DNA from: Gordius sp. MW1
Taxonomy: Eukaryota; Nematomorpha; Gordioida; Gordea; Gordiidae
Assembly: GCA_964036665.1 (NCBI GenBank)
Contig: OZ038530.1
Span: 23,520,001-23,584,000 of the forward strand
Reading direction: 5' to 3'
Length of the DNA: 64,000 nt
Both the position numbers and the translations under genes were made by a program. The notes beneath the pieces were generated by a model that worked only from the letters and a program-made list of their open reading frames with translations, was not told where the DNA came from and did not search any database. Below are positions 46,131 to 58,402 of this stretch, piece by piece (position 1 is the first letter of the stretch; each line of letters opens with the position of its first letter).

Positions 46131-49100
46131 TGTAGTATTCTTAACTACAATGTAGTATATCAACTACTCAGAAATCGCTGAAGCTTTTTATTAATATGCA
46201 AAATCAACTAAAACATGTGATGATAAAAAACGTGTATATTCCCACTAGGAACAACGAACTTAAACGTATATATAAATACCAAGTATAAATCTATGATATT
46301 ACATTTCTCCCTATTTTAAAAGTTAAATTCATCGTGGAATCGTACCGGTGGTTTTGATATTCTTGTTGAACGTCGCAATATAGGGGGACTTTCAACTCCT
46401 TCTATGTTTTGTTCTAAACCTGTTGTCGCAGTCTCTAAACTTGGCATAAACTGTGATCGCAGCCTAAACTTCATTTGATCAGCATGTTTTCTTTTGATTC
46501 CACCGTCTGTCCGGACATTATACGAATAGTGGCCCTTCCGTTCTACAATAATACCTTTGTACCATCCCGGCTTAATTTCGTTGCGAATCCACACTGGATC
46601 TCCAACATCAAATTCCCTAAAACGTACATTTTGATCGTGATATGTTTTCTGCTTCCATATCTTCTCCCTTATTACGTTTCTTAAATCCGGCTTTATTAAA
46701 TCTAGTGCGGTTTGTAATCTCCTTCCTAAAAATAATTCGGATGGGGTTTTTCCCGTCGTCGCTTGAGGAGAGTTTCTGTAACTTATCAAGACCTGTTGGA
46801 GACAAAGTTCTTTGTTCCAAGTCTGTTTTCTCGCCGCATAATATCTTGTTTTTAACGTCCTTATCATTCTTTCGGCCTGCCCATTGGTTTTAGGATGATA
46901 TGGAGTCGATTTTATGTGAGTAATATTATTTGAAACACAGAATTTGAAAAATTCTTGTCCAGCAAATTGTGGTCCATTGTCTGACACAATCTGCGTCGGA
47001 ATTCCAAATCTACAGAACCAATTCCGTAGATGATTGATTACGGCCGATGTTGTTGTCGAAGTTACCGTTGCTACCTCAACCCATTTTGAGAATGAGTCTA
47101 TTAATACTAACCACCATTTTCCTTCTATTGGACCAGCTATATCAATGTGCACACGGTCCCACACACGATCAGGTAAATTCCATGGATAGAGCGGTACCTG
47201 CTTTTCTGGAGGTCGCACTTCTTGACATCCTTCGCATGATTTTACATGTCAGTCAATGTCTTCATCCATTCTCGGCCAATAAACATAATAGCGACAAACA
47301 TTTCGCATCCCAGTAATTCCAGGATGTCCTTGATGTAAAATCCGAAGAACCAAATTCTGTAAAGATTTCGGAATGATCAACCTATTTCCTAGAAATAGTA
47401 GTCCACTTTCGTATGAAATCTCTTCACGTTTATTGAAATATCCTTTTATATCTAACTGAAATTTGGACATGTCAATGCGCTAATTGCGCTCAATAGCACG
47501 AATTAATTCTAGACAACTACGATCTGTCTTTATTGCATTTTTAATCATTTCTCTATTCAGTGTTAAGTCCTCGATCATTAATAACCCAATATTGTTTATA
47601 TTTGCATCGTCACCATCTTCGTGAGTGGTCAATCTAGACAGAGCATCTGCACATTTGTTGTCTTTACCCATACGATATTTAATTTCATATTGATATGAAT
47701 TTAATAGTAAAGCCCACCGTACCAGCCTGTTATTAACGATTTTGGGTAGATCCCTTTTACAACCGAAAATTCTTTCTAACGGTTTGTGGTCCGTTGTTAA
47801 CGTAAATTTTCGTCCTCTGAGATACTGATTAAATTTCTCAACTCCAAAAATTATGGCTCTAGCTTCACGGTCAATCGTCGAATAATGTTTTTCTAATTGG
47901 CTCAACGTTCTAGAAGCATAAGCTATGGGTCTTTCAAATTTGTCGGGAAAAACATGAGATATCACGGCGCCTACACCTGTCTCGGACGCATCAACTGCAA
48001 GATTAACTGGTAACGATGTACTATACGGTACTAAGGTGTCAGTAGATGAAAGCATCAACTTAACTTCATCAAAAATTTTTTGTTCCTTAATTGTCCATCT
48101 CCACATTATGGTAGAACCAGTTAAGGCATGTAGTGGAGCACATTTTTCGTGTAATCGAGGAATAAACCGTTCCTGATAATTTACAAGACCTAAAAATGAG
48201 CGTAGCTCCTTTTTATTTTCTGGTATCTTGAAACTCTTAATTGACTCAATGCGTTCTTCTGTAGGGTGGATACCTGTCGAATCAATTTTATGTCCTAGAT
48301 AGATAACTGAGTTTTGGAAAAATTTGACTTTTTCCATTTTTGCTTTCAGCCCAGCATTTTGTATTCTTGTTAAAACCTCGTTTAGATTTTTCAAATGGTC
48401 ATCTTGATTTAACCCCGTGACTATAATATCATCTAACAGTACCCCAGTGTGCGGAATTCCCTTTAATAAGTTTTCCATGTATCGTTGAAAAAGATTTGGT
48501 GCCGTCGCTAAACCAAATGGCAAACGTTTGTACCTAAAATGACCAACATGCGTAGCAATTGTTAACAATTGTCTACTCTCTTCATCTACCATCATTTGTA
48601 AATACGCGTCGCGGAGATCTATCACTGTATATTTCTCACCACCAGCTATTTTTGTAATTAGATCATCAAATGTTGGCAGCATATGATCATTGGTACTAAG
48701 GTAGGGGTTCAAAGTAACTCTGAAATCCCCACAGATTCGAATAGAACCATTCCCTTTAACAACATTTACCGTTGGTGTGATCCATTTAACTTCACTTAAA
48801 GATGGGTCCACTCGTTCAATAATGTTTTCGTCCTCCAACCTTTTTAATTCCAATTTTACTTTTTTCCTTAACGGAAACGGTACCCTTCGGGGTTGAAATG
48901 ATATTGGCTGGCTTTCATCTTTTAAAAATATTTTGACTTTATAATTCTTAATAACTCCGGGGCCATCGCTAAATATAGTTGGATACCGAGTAAGTAATAG
49001 GGAATCTAATTCCTGTTGTATTTTGTTTATTGAAACCTCACCCGGCAGGTCAAGGTCAAACGCTTTTATCCAGTCAAGGCCAAAAATTGCCCCTTCGTTT

Positions 49101-49944
49101 GCTGTTGTAACCACTACAGGTAATGTCAAAACTTTTAGACCAAGTTGAACTGTAACTTTAGTTTTTCCTAAGATTGGTATTGGATGGTATCCAAAAGATC
49201 TTAATTTTGGGCATTCTTCAAGAGTTGGATTCTGAATCAAATTATAAATTTCTTGGTTTATAATTGAGACTGCTGCTCCTGTGTCGAAAAGCATCTTGCA
49301 TAGTTTTTGGTTGATACAAACCTTGATATAGGGTTTCTTCATCGCCAAACTTGTATAATTTTTTACGTGTAAAGTATTTATCATATTGACAGATCCTGTA
49401 TGACAAAATCTTGCAAAGTGTCCCCTTCTGTGGCATTTGTAGCACTCTTTATTAAATGCTGGGCACTTGTTAACTTCATGCACATTTCCACATCTCTCAC
49501 ATCTTTTAGTAGATGTTGATCCTTGGTGGAGAAATTTCTTTGTGGTGACATGTCTAAATTTTGGCTTAGACTTTTGATATATTACATCTATTTCATGAGT
49601 TACTACTTCATTTCTTGCTAATTCCATTGCTTCAGCAATTTTATACAAATCTTCAAACGTAATTGCATTTCCTTCGGGATCAACTGCATCTGGCCATCTT
49701 GTTCTAACTTCAATTTCAAAAGTTTTATTCTGTATTCCATGCAAAAATTGATCCCTCAACCTTTCATTAAGTTGTATAGAAAAGTCCTACAGTGTAGTAT
49801 ATCAACTACTCAGAAATCGCTGAAGCTTTTTATTAATATGCAAAATCAACTAAACATGTGATGATAAAAAACGTGTATATTCCCACTAGGAACAACGAAC
49901 TTAAACGTATATATAAATACAAAGTATAAATCTATGATATTACA
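46131..49944 (-). mobile_element. Ty3/Gypsy LTR retroelement, broken, short LTRs
   Basis: LTRs of only ~150-173 bp (46131-46303, 49793-49944) sharing TGTAGTATATCAACTACTCA and GATATTACA; perfect 5-bp duplication TCAAC on both outer sides. Contents from 5' to 3' on the minus strand: end of Gag with CCHC knuckles, protease, reverse transcriptase, RNase H, integrase and a tail with PVRFHDEF. The 5' Gag region is largely missing and there is at least one further break. LTRs are close to identical, so it is fairly young. Confidence 0.88.
47480..49759 (-). CDS. Gag-end/protease/RT/RNase H frame of the third Gypsy element
   Basis: 759 residues open. CCHC pair (CERCGNVHEVNKC, CYKCHRRGHFARFC), protease MLFDTGAAVSIINQEI, RT with RICGDFRVTLNPYLSTNDH, LPFGLATAPNLFQRYM and LLDDIIVTG, RNase H with AVDASETGVGAVI and TTDHKPL. 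Sequence is distinct from the other two Gypsy elements, closer to lineages with RDAYLQ and TPTVNVVK words. Integrase (DRVWDRVHIDIAGPI, VSDNGPQFAG) follows at about 47.4-46.3 kb. Confidence 0.85.
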   Translation of the reverse strand: MRDQFLHGIQNKTFEIEVRTRWPDAVDPEGNAITFEDLYKIAEAMELARNEVVTHEIDVIYQKSKPKFRHVTTKKFLHQGSTSTKRCERCGNVHEVNKCPAFNKECYKCHRRGHFARFCHTGSVNMINTLHVKNYTSLAMKKPYIKVCINQKLCKMLFDTGAAVSIINQEIYNLIQNPTLEECPKLRSFGYHPIPILGKTKVTVQLGLKVLTLPVVVTTANEGAIFGLDWIKAFDLDLPGEVSINKIQQELDSLLLTRYPTIFSDGPGVIKNYKVKIFLKDESQPISFQPRRVPFPLRKKVKLELKRLEDENIIERVDPSLSEVKWITPTVNVVKGNGSIRICGDFRVTLNPYLSTNDHMLPTFDDLITKIAGGEKYTVIDLRDAYLQMMVDEESRQLLTIATHVGHFRYKRLPFGLATAPNLFQRYMENLLKGIPHTGVLLDDIIVTGLNQDDHLKNLNEVLTRIQNAGLKAKMEKVKFFQNSVIYLGHKIDSTGIHPTEERIESIKSFKIPENKKELRSFLGLVNYQERFIPRLHEKCAPLHALTGSTIMWRWTIKEQKIFDEVKLMLSSTDTLVPYSTSLPVNLAVDASETGVGAVISHVFPDKFERPIAYASRTLSQLEKHYSTIDREARAIIFGVEKFNQYLRGRKFTLTTDHKPLERIFGCKRDLPKIVNNRLVRWALLLNSYQYEIKYRMGKDNKCADALSRLTTHEDGDDANINNIGLLMIEDLTLNREMIKNAIKTDRSCLELIRAIERN

Positions 49945-50159
49945 TCAACCCAACCCGGACCCGACCCGAGTTTAAAAATTTTCAACCCGAGCCCGACCCG
50001 ACCCGAACGCATTTTAAAATTTTTAACCCGAACCCGACCCGACCGGAAGGCATTTTAAAATTTTCAACAGTCAGGACGGGTCGGGTTCGGGTTGGGTTTC
50101 GGGTCATTCGTGCAGGGCTTGGTAAACCCATCTATATTTGATCTTTAAGAATATTTTAG

Positions 50160-51828
50160 ATATTAATTGCTATGCAATTTATGGGCTCGTTTTTTGGTGT
50201 CCGTCCGTCCGTCCGTCCGTTGTCTGTTACCCTCCCTATCTATTTGCATTGGGTATATTAGGTTATCGCTTTTTTAAATTAATGCATGAGAAAGAGGTGC
50301 CCCACCCCTCATCTCTATCTCCCTCGCTGTGTTATTTTTTAAATTAATGCATAAGAGGTGCCCCACCCCTCATCTCTATCTCCCTCGGTGTGTTATATAT
50401 AAGATTTGTTAAATTATCTATTATATAATAGCGATTAATAAAAGTTGTTTATTTTTAATTGCTATGCAATTTAACTAGTTATATAATAAACATAAATAAA
50501 AGTTGTTTACTTTTAATTGCTATGCAATTTAACTAGTTTTTGGGTTAGAATCCCGGAGTTTTTTTTTGACTCTTATGATTGTTCTTGTTACTATCATTAA
50601 TAATAAGACTTTTTGGCCGTCCGCTGGCTGCTCCCCAATGAAAAAAATGACCATTGGAAAAATGTCAATCCGAGCTCATGTTTTATTTTGACTATTATGA
50701 TTGTTCCTGTTACTACCATTGCTATTATGACTTTTTGGCCGTCCGCTGGCTGACCAATGTTATATAATAAACATAAATAAAAGTTGTTTACTTTTAATTG
50801 CTATGCAATTTAACAAGTTTTTGGGTTAGAATCCCGGAGTTTTTTTTGACTCTTATGATTGTTCTTAATACTATCATTGACAATAAGACTTTTTGGCCGT
50901 CCGTTGGCTGCTGACCAATGAAAAAAATGACCATTGGCCAAAATGTGAATCCGAGTTTATTTTTTAGTTTTTTTTTGACTATTATGATTGTTCCTGTTAC
51001 TACCATTGCTATTATAACTTTTTGGCCGTCCGCTGGCTCCTGACCGATGGAAAAAATGACCATTGGCCAAAATGTGAATCGAAATTATTTTTTTCGTTTT
51101 TTTTGACTATTATGATTGTTCCTGTTCCTACAATTGCTATTATGACTTTTTGGCCGTCCGCTGGCTGCTGACCAATAGAATAAAATGACCATTGGCCAAA
51201 ATGGATTCGAAAATTTTTTTTTCGTTTTTTTTACTCTTATGAATTTATATCCACTTTTACCGTGTGCTGGCTGCTGACCAATGGAAAAAAACGACCATTG
51301 GCCAAAGTGAGCATCAAAATTTTTTTTCCGTTTTTTTGGCTATCATTGACTTATAGAGTATCTGTTGGTACTGACCAATAGGGAAAAAATGACCATTGGT
51401 CAAATTTTTGATTTTTTTAATTAAAAATTGTTCAATTTCAACAAAAAATTTCTCCCAACAATTCTGCAAATTCTTAACATTGTGTTGTTTTATAATATAA
51501 TGTTTGTTAGACCCATAATCACTAAAGGCCATAAAAACTAATGTAATACGCAACTAGATGCAAACACTAAATCTAACCCTAACCCTTGCCTATATTACAT
51601 TTTGCCTATATTACATTTTGCCTATAATGGAAAATTTGTATAAATAATTAATTAATCATTAGGCATTTAATACCTCCCTATAGGCATTCTCGCCCCTTCC
51701 CACCTTTCTCGCCCATAAATTGCATAGCAAATATGATACATTTATACGAAGTACAGATGAGTCGTCCCCCCTTCCCTTCCCCTCTTCCCTTCCCTTCTCC
51801 TCCTTCTCACGAGGGCCGAAGGCCCGAG
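50160..51828 (-). mobile_element. Helentron-like element, copy 5 (most complete)
   Basis: Reverse orientation. Left: hairpin ATTGCTATGCAAT, GTCC tetranucleotide run (50203-50219), duplicated CCTCATCTCTATCTCCCTCG units. Then direct repeats with TTGCTATGCAATTTAACTAG, about six ~120-bp units, GCCTATAGGCATTCTCGCC, and the 5' hairpin GGGCCGAAGGCCC at 51814-51826. Closely matches copy 2. Confidence 0.7.
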
Positions 51829-52509
51829 TATTATTTATTTTGGTAATCCCTCTATAATAGTTAGGGATGGAAGGATCTCCTTTATTGAATATTTTGCTAT
51901 GCAGGCCTGTGGACCATGCTTGAGGAATGTCTCTTGGATCTAGATTTTAGTTGAGAGAGAGAGTGTAAGAATAAGATAAAAGATTAAGGTGATATAATTT
52001 TATCTGCGTCTGGGGCCTTATAAAATTCGAAAAATTTTAGTGCAGACTTTATTTCGCCTAAGGACGGCTCATGGATAATTTAAGCAGGAACTTAAGATCA
52101 TAAAGAGTACGTGACGGACATTATTCTAGCAGCTGGGACATCTTGTACTTTATTTATTAGATGTTTATATTAGTTTGTTGAGATCAAATTTTATTATTAT
52201 CTGTGCAAACAATCTGTTTATATAATAATTTAGTTTATCCAAAAATTTTGCTAGACTTTTGTACATAAGAGGTGAGGGAATCGGCGATCTCAAGTATTAA
52301 AGTAAAAAAAGTAGGACGTGACGACTACCTAATTTGAGAAAAGAAGAAAAAGAAAATTAATTCTGGTTAGATAGGGCATCGAAAGCTTGTTATTTAACTT
52401 ATTGGGAAAGGCTCGGTCCTAGATGAGAAGATATTTTTAGAAAAGGTGGGTAACCAATAATGATTGTGGGTGGTCTTATGCAATTTATTAGGAAATTTTT
52501 TGTAATTTA
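51829..52509. other. No recognised feature
   Basis: About 680 bp with no exon or repeat family recognised between the Helentron-like element and the LINE tail. Confidence 0.4.
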
Positions 52510-52589
52510 ACTTCTTCTTTCTATGACTGTTTATCACCTAGGCTGGTGGTCAGTCCTTTCAGCATTCGTTTCCATTTCTGTGCCGTATT
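52510..52589 (-). mobile_element. RTE-type LINE relic (copy B), 3' tip
   Basis: CTTCTTCTTTCTATGACTGT and CCTAGGCTGGTGGTCAGTCC match the 3' tip of copy A at 2739-2800; the element is broken here by a hAT-like insertion. Confidence 0.8.
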
Positions 52590-54705
52590 TAGTGTTTCGA
52601 TCTCGTCTCGTCTCGGTCTCGAGAACAAAATCTCGTCTCGTCTCGGGAGCGATTATAAAAATCTCGATCTCGTCTCGTCTCGGTCTAGAAAAATCTCGAT
52701 CTCGTCTCGTCTCGACGAGAATTCTCGTCTCGTCTCGACGAGAATTCTCGTCTCGTCTCGACTTTTTAAAATAAATATATACGAAATAAAAATTTCTCCT
52801 ATTTTATTAAAAATATTAAATATATGTTAAAAAATCCTAATGGAATTTTATATTTTTTGAAAAGCTTTAATACACAAACTTTTTAAAGATTATACGACAT
52901 CTCATTAACAATATTATCTATATGAATTAATTCATATAGGGACATTCCATGTCAAATCGATCATAAAAAGGCGTTTTTCGGCCGACCCCCTCAGAATTTT
53001 ATAAAATTTGGTGGAAATGTTAAAACTAGTAAAATTATTAATTTTCGAAAATTTTAGCTCATTTGGGCCACTACTTTTCGAGTTGTGTGCTCTCAAAGGT
53101 CGAAAATCGGCCATTCAAAAAATCGGGTTGTGACGCTATATTAAATAAAATTCATAAATTATTGGCCCCCAAATCATAGAATCTTGTTGTAGTAATAGGT
53201 AAGACCTATCTCCATAGGGAAAAAATCCAAAAAAATTTTTTTGTCGATTGGTCATCTCATAATGGCCGAAATGGCCAATATGGCATAACTACTGTTGAAC
53301 TCTCTCAAACCGTTTCAAATTTGAGACAAATGTTTTATACTACCTATTAACCAAATTAAATAAAAGAGAAAGTTGGGCGGCCATCTTGAAGTGGTCATAA
53401 ATTGCTAGAAACGGTATTTTATTTATTTGGTGCCAAAATGACCCTCTAAAATTGGTTTTATTACTCATTTAGCCATCTTATAATATTATTATATCTATTA
53501 TACAAATATTTTTGCTATAAATTAACAATGTTATATATATATATAACATTTTCCATGGAAAGTGCAGACTAAAAAAATTCTAAATAAATTTAAAGTATAG
53601 AAAATTAAATTTTATTGTTCTAGCAAATTATATCTTTTTTATCAAATTAATTGGGTTTGTTAACTAAAATAGACATAGAAAATTATAAGTTCGCTTATAG
53701 TTGACTTAATTGCATAATTGAGCAAATAGAGATCCTTCTTTAAATCAAAGTGCACATATTTAATTTTACGACAAAAATTATTATAGTCAAATTTGTATTC
53801 TAATTAATTACCTTCCATTCTAACTAACTTTGCCATTAAATAGTAATTTATCTTGTACAGTATAGGTTCGTGTATTTGTTTTATATTGCACAATTATAGA
53901 AATTATAGTAAGTTTATGTGCACCTGCCCACCCAGCATATATGTGAAAAGTAATGCATATGACAAAACTATGTATTCACATAATGTCTTATTAAGGTTCA
54001 AAAATTTGGCAGGTATACTATTAGTTGAAGAATAAAAACTTCTAGAAAACTCATAATTTAAGATTTAATTTACTACGGTGTCATTAATTACTTTATTGTA
54101 CTTTTCAAATCGTTAGGCGGGTGCTCAAAAATTTCGAGCCACCTTAGCTTAACTTGTTTAATTATTCAAACTGATGACGACCTATTTAAAATTACCGCAT
54201 CATGCAGGATGAGTAATTGCGAAATTCAAATATGCTTTAGTAGTATTCACTATTCCTTTAGAACTCATTCTAAGCCTAACATTTTGTAATATTTAATAAT
54301 GCTATGAATAAAAATGTGATAAATATATTATAAAATTATTCACATACTCTAAGGGTCTACCATACTTAGGTAAATGATTGCCAAATTTTAAATTTTTTGC
54401 AAAAATATATAATATTTGTTACACTTAGAAATTTTTTAAATATCAAATATATTACATACATATTGATCTACACTTAATACCTTAAATGTAAATCATGCAA
54501 ATAAAATACACAATAATTTACTAAAATCTAACGATCAATAAAAAGTCGAGATCTCTCCGGGAAAATCTCGTATCGTCTCGTCTCGACATCAAAATTCTCG
54601 TCTCGATCTCGACTTCATTTTTCAAATTCTCGTCTCGTCTCGTCTCGGTTTTTCGAGACGAGACGAGACGAGACCGAGATTTTTCTCGGTTTTTCCGCAT
54701 CACTA
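52590..54705 (+). mobile_element. hAT-like element, TCTCG family, copy 2 (2116 bp)
   Basis: Ends TAGTGTTTCGATCTCG and CCGCATCACTA, perfect 8-bp duplication GCCGTATT (52582-52589, 54706-54713) within the LINE. Subterminal TCTCG arrays of ~150 bp at both ends. Contains a ~600-bp secondary repeat absent from copy 1. No transposase; frames such as SRLVSVSRTKSRLVS are pentamer artefacts. Confidence 0.9.
52938..53548. repeat. Secondary repeat inside copy 2 (GGGACATTCCATG family)
   Basis: Starts AGGGACATTCCATGTCAAAT; compared with copy 1 of the host element it is an extra block between AATTCATA and ATAACATTTT. A diverged relative runs from 63294 to the window end. Its end is in a (TA)n stretch, so no reliable target duplication. 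Confidence 0.65.
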
Positions 54706-56286
54706 GCCGTATTTTATGGATCCAGGTAAGCTTGGGTCTGCCTCTCCTTCGTTTTCCTGCGAAATTTATTTTCTCAATTTTCTTGCTGACCTAGCTCGTC
54801 CCTTCTCTCGATATGGCCATACCATCTTAGTCTGTTTGTAGGAACTTTGTCTTATTAAATTTTATACACAAATTTCTTCTTATTTCTTCATTTCGCCTAT
54901 GTTCTTTTTTGCTTACTTCTAGCACCCATCTTCATCTCCATTTTTACGCATAGCCCATGATTCCGAGCTATGCAGTGTTGGCTATATGATGGATCTATAC
55001 AGTGCACTTTAGTCTTCTTGGGATGTTTTTGTCACACAACGCCTGTTAAATTTCTCCATTTAACCATCCGAAATTTATTCTTGCTTGGATTTCTTTATCC
55101 ACACCATCCAATCCTAAATATTTGAAGAAATCCACACTTATAAGTTCAGAATCGCCTAAAGTAAGGGATGCACATAGCTGATTTTTATCTGATTAAAACT
55201 TTGTCTTCTTGTGTTCTCTTTCTTTCGATTTAACCTGAGACCACTTTCTTCTATTGCGTTTATCCATCTATTTATATTGTTAGCCAATTATTGTTCACTT
55301 TTGGCACAGAGGATTATATCGTCTGCATAGTTCAATGCCCAAGGAGCTTACTCGCCCAAATCCTTGGTAATAATATCCATTATCATTATGAATAGGAAGG
55401 GGAGCTGAACCTTGATGGACTCCAGTATTAATGGCAAAACTCTTTGTAGTCCCCACCGTTGTTCTCACGTATTTTCTATTTCCCTTGTACATATCTTTTA
55501 TTGCTCTGACGTATAATTCTGACAGATTTTTCTTTAAGACATTTCCACACTAAAGTCCTGGGACTCTATCAACGCTTTTTCTAGATCGATGTGCAAATCC
55601 TCCTCTCTTTCTCTAGCAGTTTCATTAATCTCCTAACACTATTCAGGGCACCTGCTGTAGACTCAGGCATAAATCAGAATTGGTTGTATCGAATCTTAAC
55701 TACACTCCGAAGCCGTTTTTCGAACACTTTTTTTCCACAGTTTAAAAGTGTGACTCATAAGCTTTATCTCTCAATAGTTGTTACAGTCCTGAATATCCCC
55801 TTTCATCTTGTTTATCGGTATCATAAAGATATCTTTCCACTGGGCATTTACCCGTTTTCAAGATATTGTTTATAAGTTTGGCGATGATCTGGACATTATT
55901 ATTGCCTAACGCTTTAAAACCTATATTGGTATGTTGTCCGGTCCGAGAGCTTTTCCTGACTTTAGTTTACCCATAGATTTATGACCTCCGTTTCCGTAAT
56001 CCAATCCGCTGTGTTTAATTATCCTATTATATTTTACTACTATTGATCTTCGACTTCAGGCCCCTTTTCAATTGATAAATTACTATAGTAGTCGTACCAT
56101 CTTTGTAGTTTATGACTGTCGTGTGCTAGTATTTATTTTGTCCCTTAATTAGCCGGCATTCAAGTATTCTTTAGAATTTCGGGTTGACTTTGCTGTTTTA
56201 ATCAATCTTTCTCTTTCTTTTGAGTTTAGTTTTACATATATATCATCGAACACGTTGTTTTTAACTTTTGCCATGTATTTTTTAGC
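54706..56286 (-). mobile_element. RTE-type LINE relic (copy B), RT part
   Basis: Minus-strand relic containing VRTTVGTTKSFAINTGVHQG (around 55.4 kb) and a degenerate YADD region near 55.3 kb, plus the thumb words GKRRRGRPKL. Matches copy A at many places; frame repeatedly broken. Confidence 0.8.
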
Positions 56287-58402
56287 TAGTGTTTCGATCT
56301 CGTCTCGTCTCGGTCTCGAGAACAAAATCTCGTCTCGTCTCGGGAGCGATTATAAAAATCTCGATCTCGTCTCGTCTCGGTCTAGAAAAATCTCGATCTC
56401 GTCTCGTCTCGACGAGAATTCTCGTCTCGTCTCGACGAGAATTCTCGTCTCGTCTCGACTTTTTAAAATAAATATATACGAAATAAAAATTTCTCCTATT
56501 TTATTAAAAATATTAAATATATGTTAAAAAATCCTAATGGAATTTTATATTTTTTGAAAAGCTTTAATACACAAACTTTTTAAAGATTATACGACATCTC
56601 ATTAACAATATTATCTATATGAATTAATTCATATAGGGACATTCCATGTCAAATCGATCATAAAAAGGCGTTTTTCGGCCGACCCCCTCAGAATTTTATA
56701 AAATTTGGTGGAAATGTTAAAACTAGTAAAATTATTAATTTTCGAAAATTTTAGCTCATTTGGGCCACTACTTTTCGAGTTGTGTGCTCTCAAAGGTCGA
56801 AAATCGGCCATTCAAAAAATCGGGTTGTGACGCTATATTAAATAAAATTCATAAATTATTGGCCCCCAAATCATAGAATCTTGTTGTAGTAATAGGTAAG
56901 ACCTATCTCCATAGGGAAAAAATCCAAAAAAATTTTTTTGTCGATTGGTCATCTCATAATGGCCGAAATGGCCAATATGGCATAACTACTGTTGAACTCT
57001 CTCAAACCGTTTCAAATTTGAGACAAATGTTTTATACTACCTATTAACCAAATTAAATAAAAGAGAAAGTTGGGCGGCCATCTTGAAGTGGTCATAAATT
57101 GCTAGAAACGGTATTTTATTTATTTGGTGCCAAAATGACCCTCTAAAATTGGTTTTATTACTCATTTAGCCATCTTATAATATTATTATATCTATTATAC
57201 AAATATTTTTGCTATAAATTAACAATGTTATATATATATATAACATTTTCCATGGAAAGTGCAGACTAAAAAAATTCTAAATAAATTTAAAGTATAGAAA
57301 ATTAAATTTTATTGTTCTAGCAAATTATATCTTTTTTATCAAATTAATTGGGTTTGTTAACTAAAATAGACATAGAAAATTATAAGTTCGCTTATAGTTG
57401 ACTTAATTGCATAATTGAGCAAATAGAGATCCTTCTTTAAATCAAAGTGCACATATTTAATTTTACGACAAAAATTATTATAGTCAAATTTGTATTCTAA
57501 TTAATTACCTTCCATTCTAACTAACTTTGCCATTAAATAGTAATTTATCTTGTACAGTATAGGTTCGTGTATTTGTTTTATATTGCACAATTATAGAAAT
57601 TATAGTAAGTTTATGTGCACCTGCCCACCCAGCATATATGTGAAAAGTAATGCATATGACAAAACTATGTATTCACATAATGTCTTATTAAGGTTCAAAA
57701 ATTTGGCAGGTATACTATTAGTTGAAGAATAAAAACTTCTAGAAAACTCATAATTTAAGATTTAATTTACTACGGTGTCATTAATTACTTTATTGTACTT
57801 TTCAAATCGTTAGGCGGGTGCTCAAAAATTTCGAGCCACCTTAGCTTAACTTGTTTAATTATTCAAACTGATGACGACCTATTTAAAATTACCGCATCAT
57901 GCAGGATGAGTAATTGCGAAATTCAAATATGCTTTAGTAGTATTCACTATTCCTTTAGAACTCATTCTAAGCCTAACATTTTGTAATATTTAATAATGCT
58001 ATGAATAAAAATGTGATAAATATATTATAAAATTATTCACATACTCTAAGGGTCTACCATACTTAGGTAAATGATTGCCAAATTTTAAATTTTTTGCAAA
58101 AATATATAATATTTGTTACACTTAGAAATTTTTTAAATATCAAATATATTACATACATATTGATCTACACTTAATACCTTAAATGTAAATCATGCAAATA
58201 AAATACACAATAATTTACTAAAATCTAACGATCAATAAAAAGTCGAGATCTCTCCGGGAAAATCTCGTATCGTCTCGTCTCGACATCAAAATTCTCGTCT
58301 CGATCTCGACTTCATTTTTCAAATTCTCGTCTCGTCTCGTCTCGGTTTTTCGAGACGAGACGAGACGAGACCGAGATTTTTCTCGGTTTTTCCGCATCAC
58401 TA
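56287..58402 (+). mobile_element. hAT-like element, TCTCG family, copy 3 (2116 bp)
   Basis: Same length and, by eye, same sequence as copy 2, but a different perfect 8-bp duplication, TTTTTAGC (56279-56286, 58403-58410). So it is an independent insertion, not a segmental duplication. Includes the same secondary repeat at 56635-57245. Confidence 0.9.
56635..57245. repeat. Secondary repeat inside copy 3
   Basis: Offset by 3697 from the block in copy 2 and apparently identical to it. Confidence 0.65.

Larger units (their letters stand above)
45212..50120. mobile_element. hAT-like element, CCCGA family (e), split by a Gypsy element
   Basis: Ends TAGAGCCCTGCAAAGTCAC and CGTGCAGGGCT, near-duplication GGGTAAAC / TGGTAAAC. 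Arms carry CCCGAACCCGACCCGA words. The Gypsy element at 46131-49944 is inserted at a TCAAC within the right arm, so the hAT-like element alone is about 1.1 kb. Confidence 0.65.

Noticed and set aside
52523-52830. Frames rich in SRLVSVSRTKSRLVS (also at 1495, 54521, 56255, 58218)
   Set aside because: Translations of the TCTCG pentamer arrays at the ends of the hAT-like elements, not proteins.
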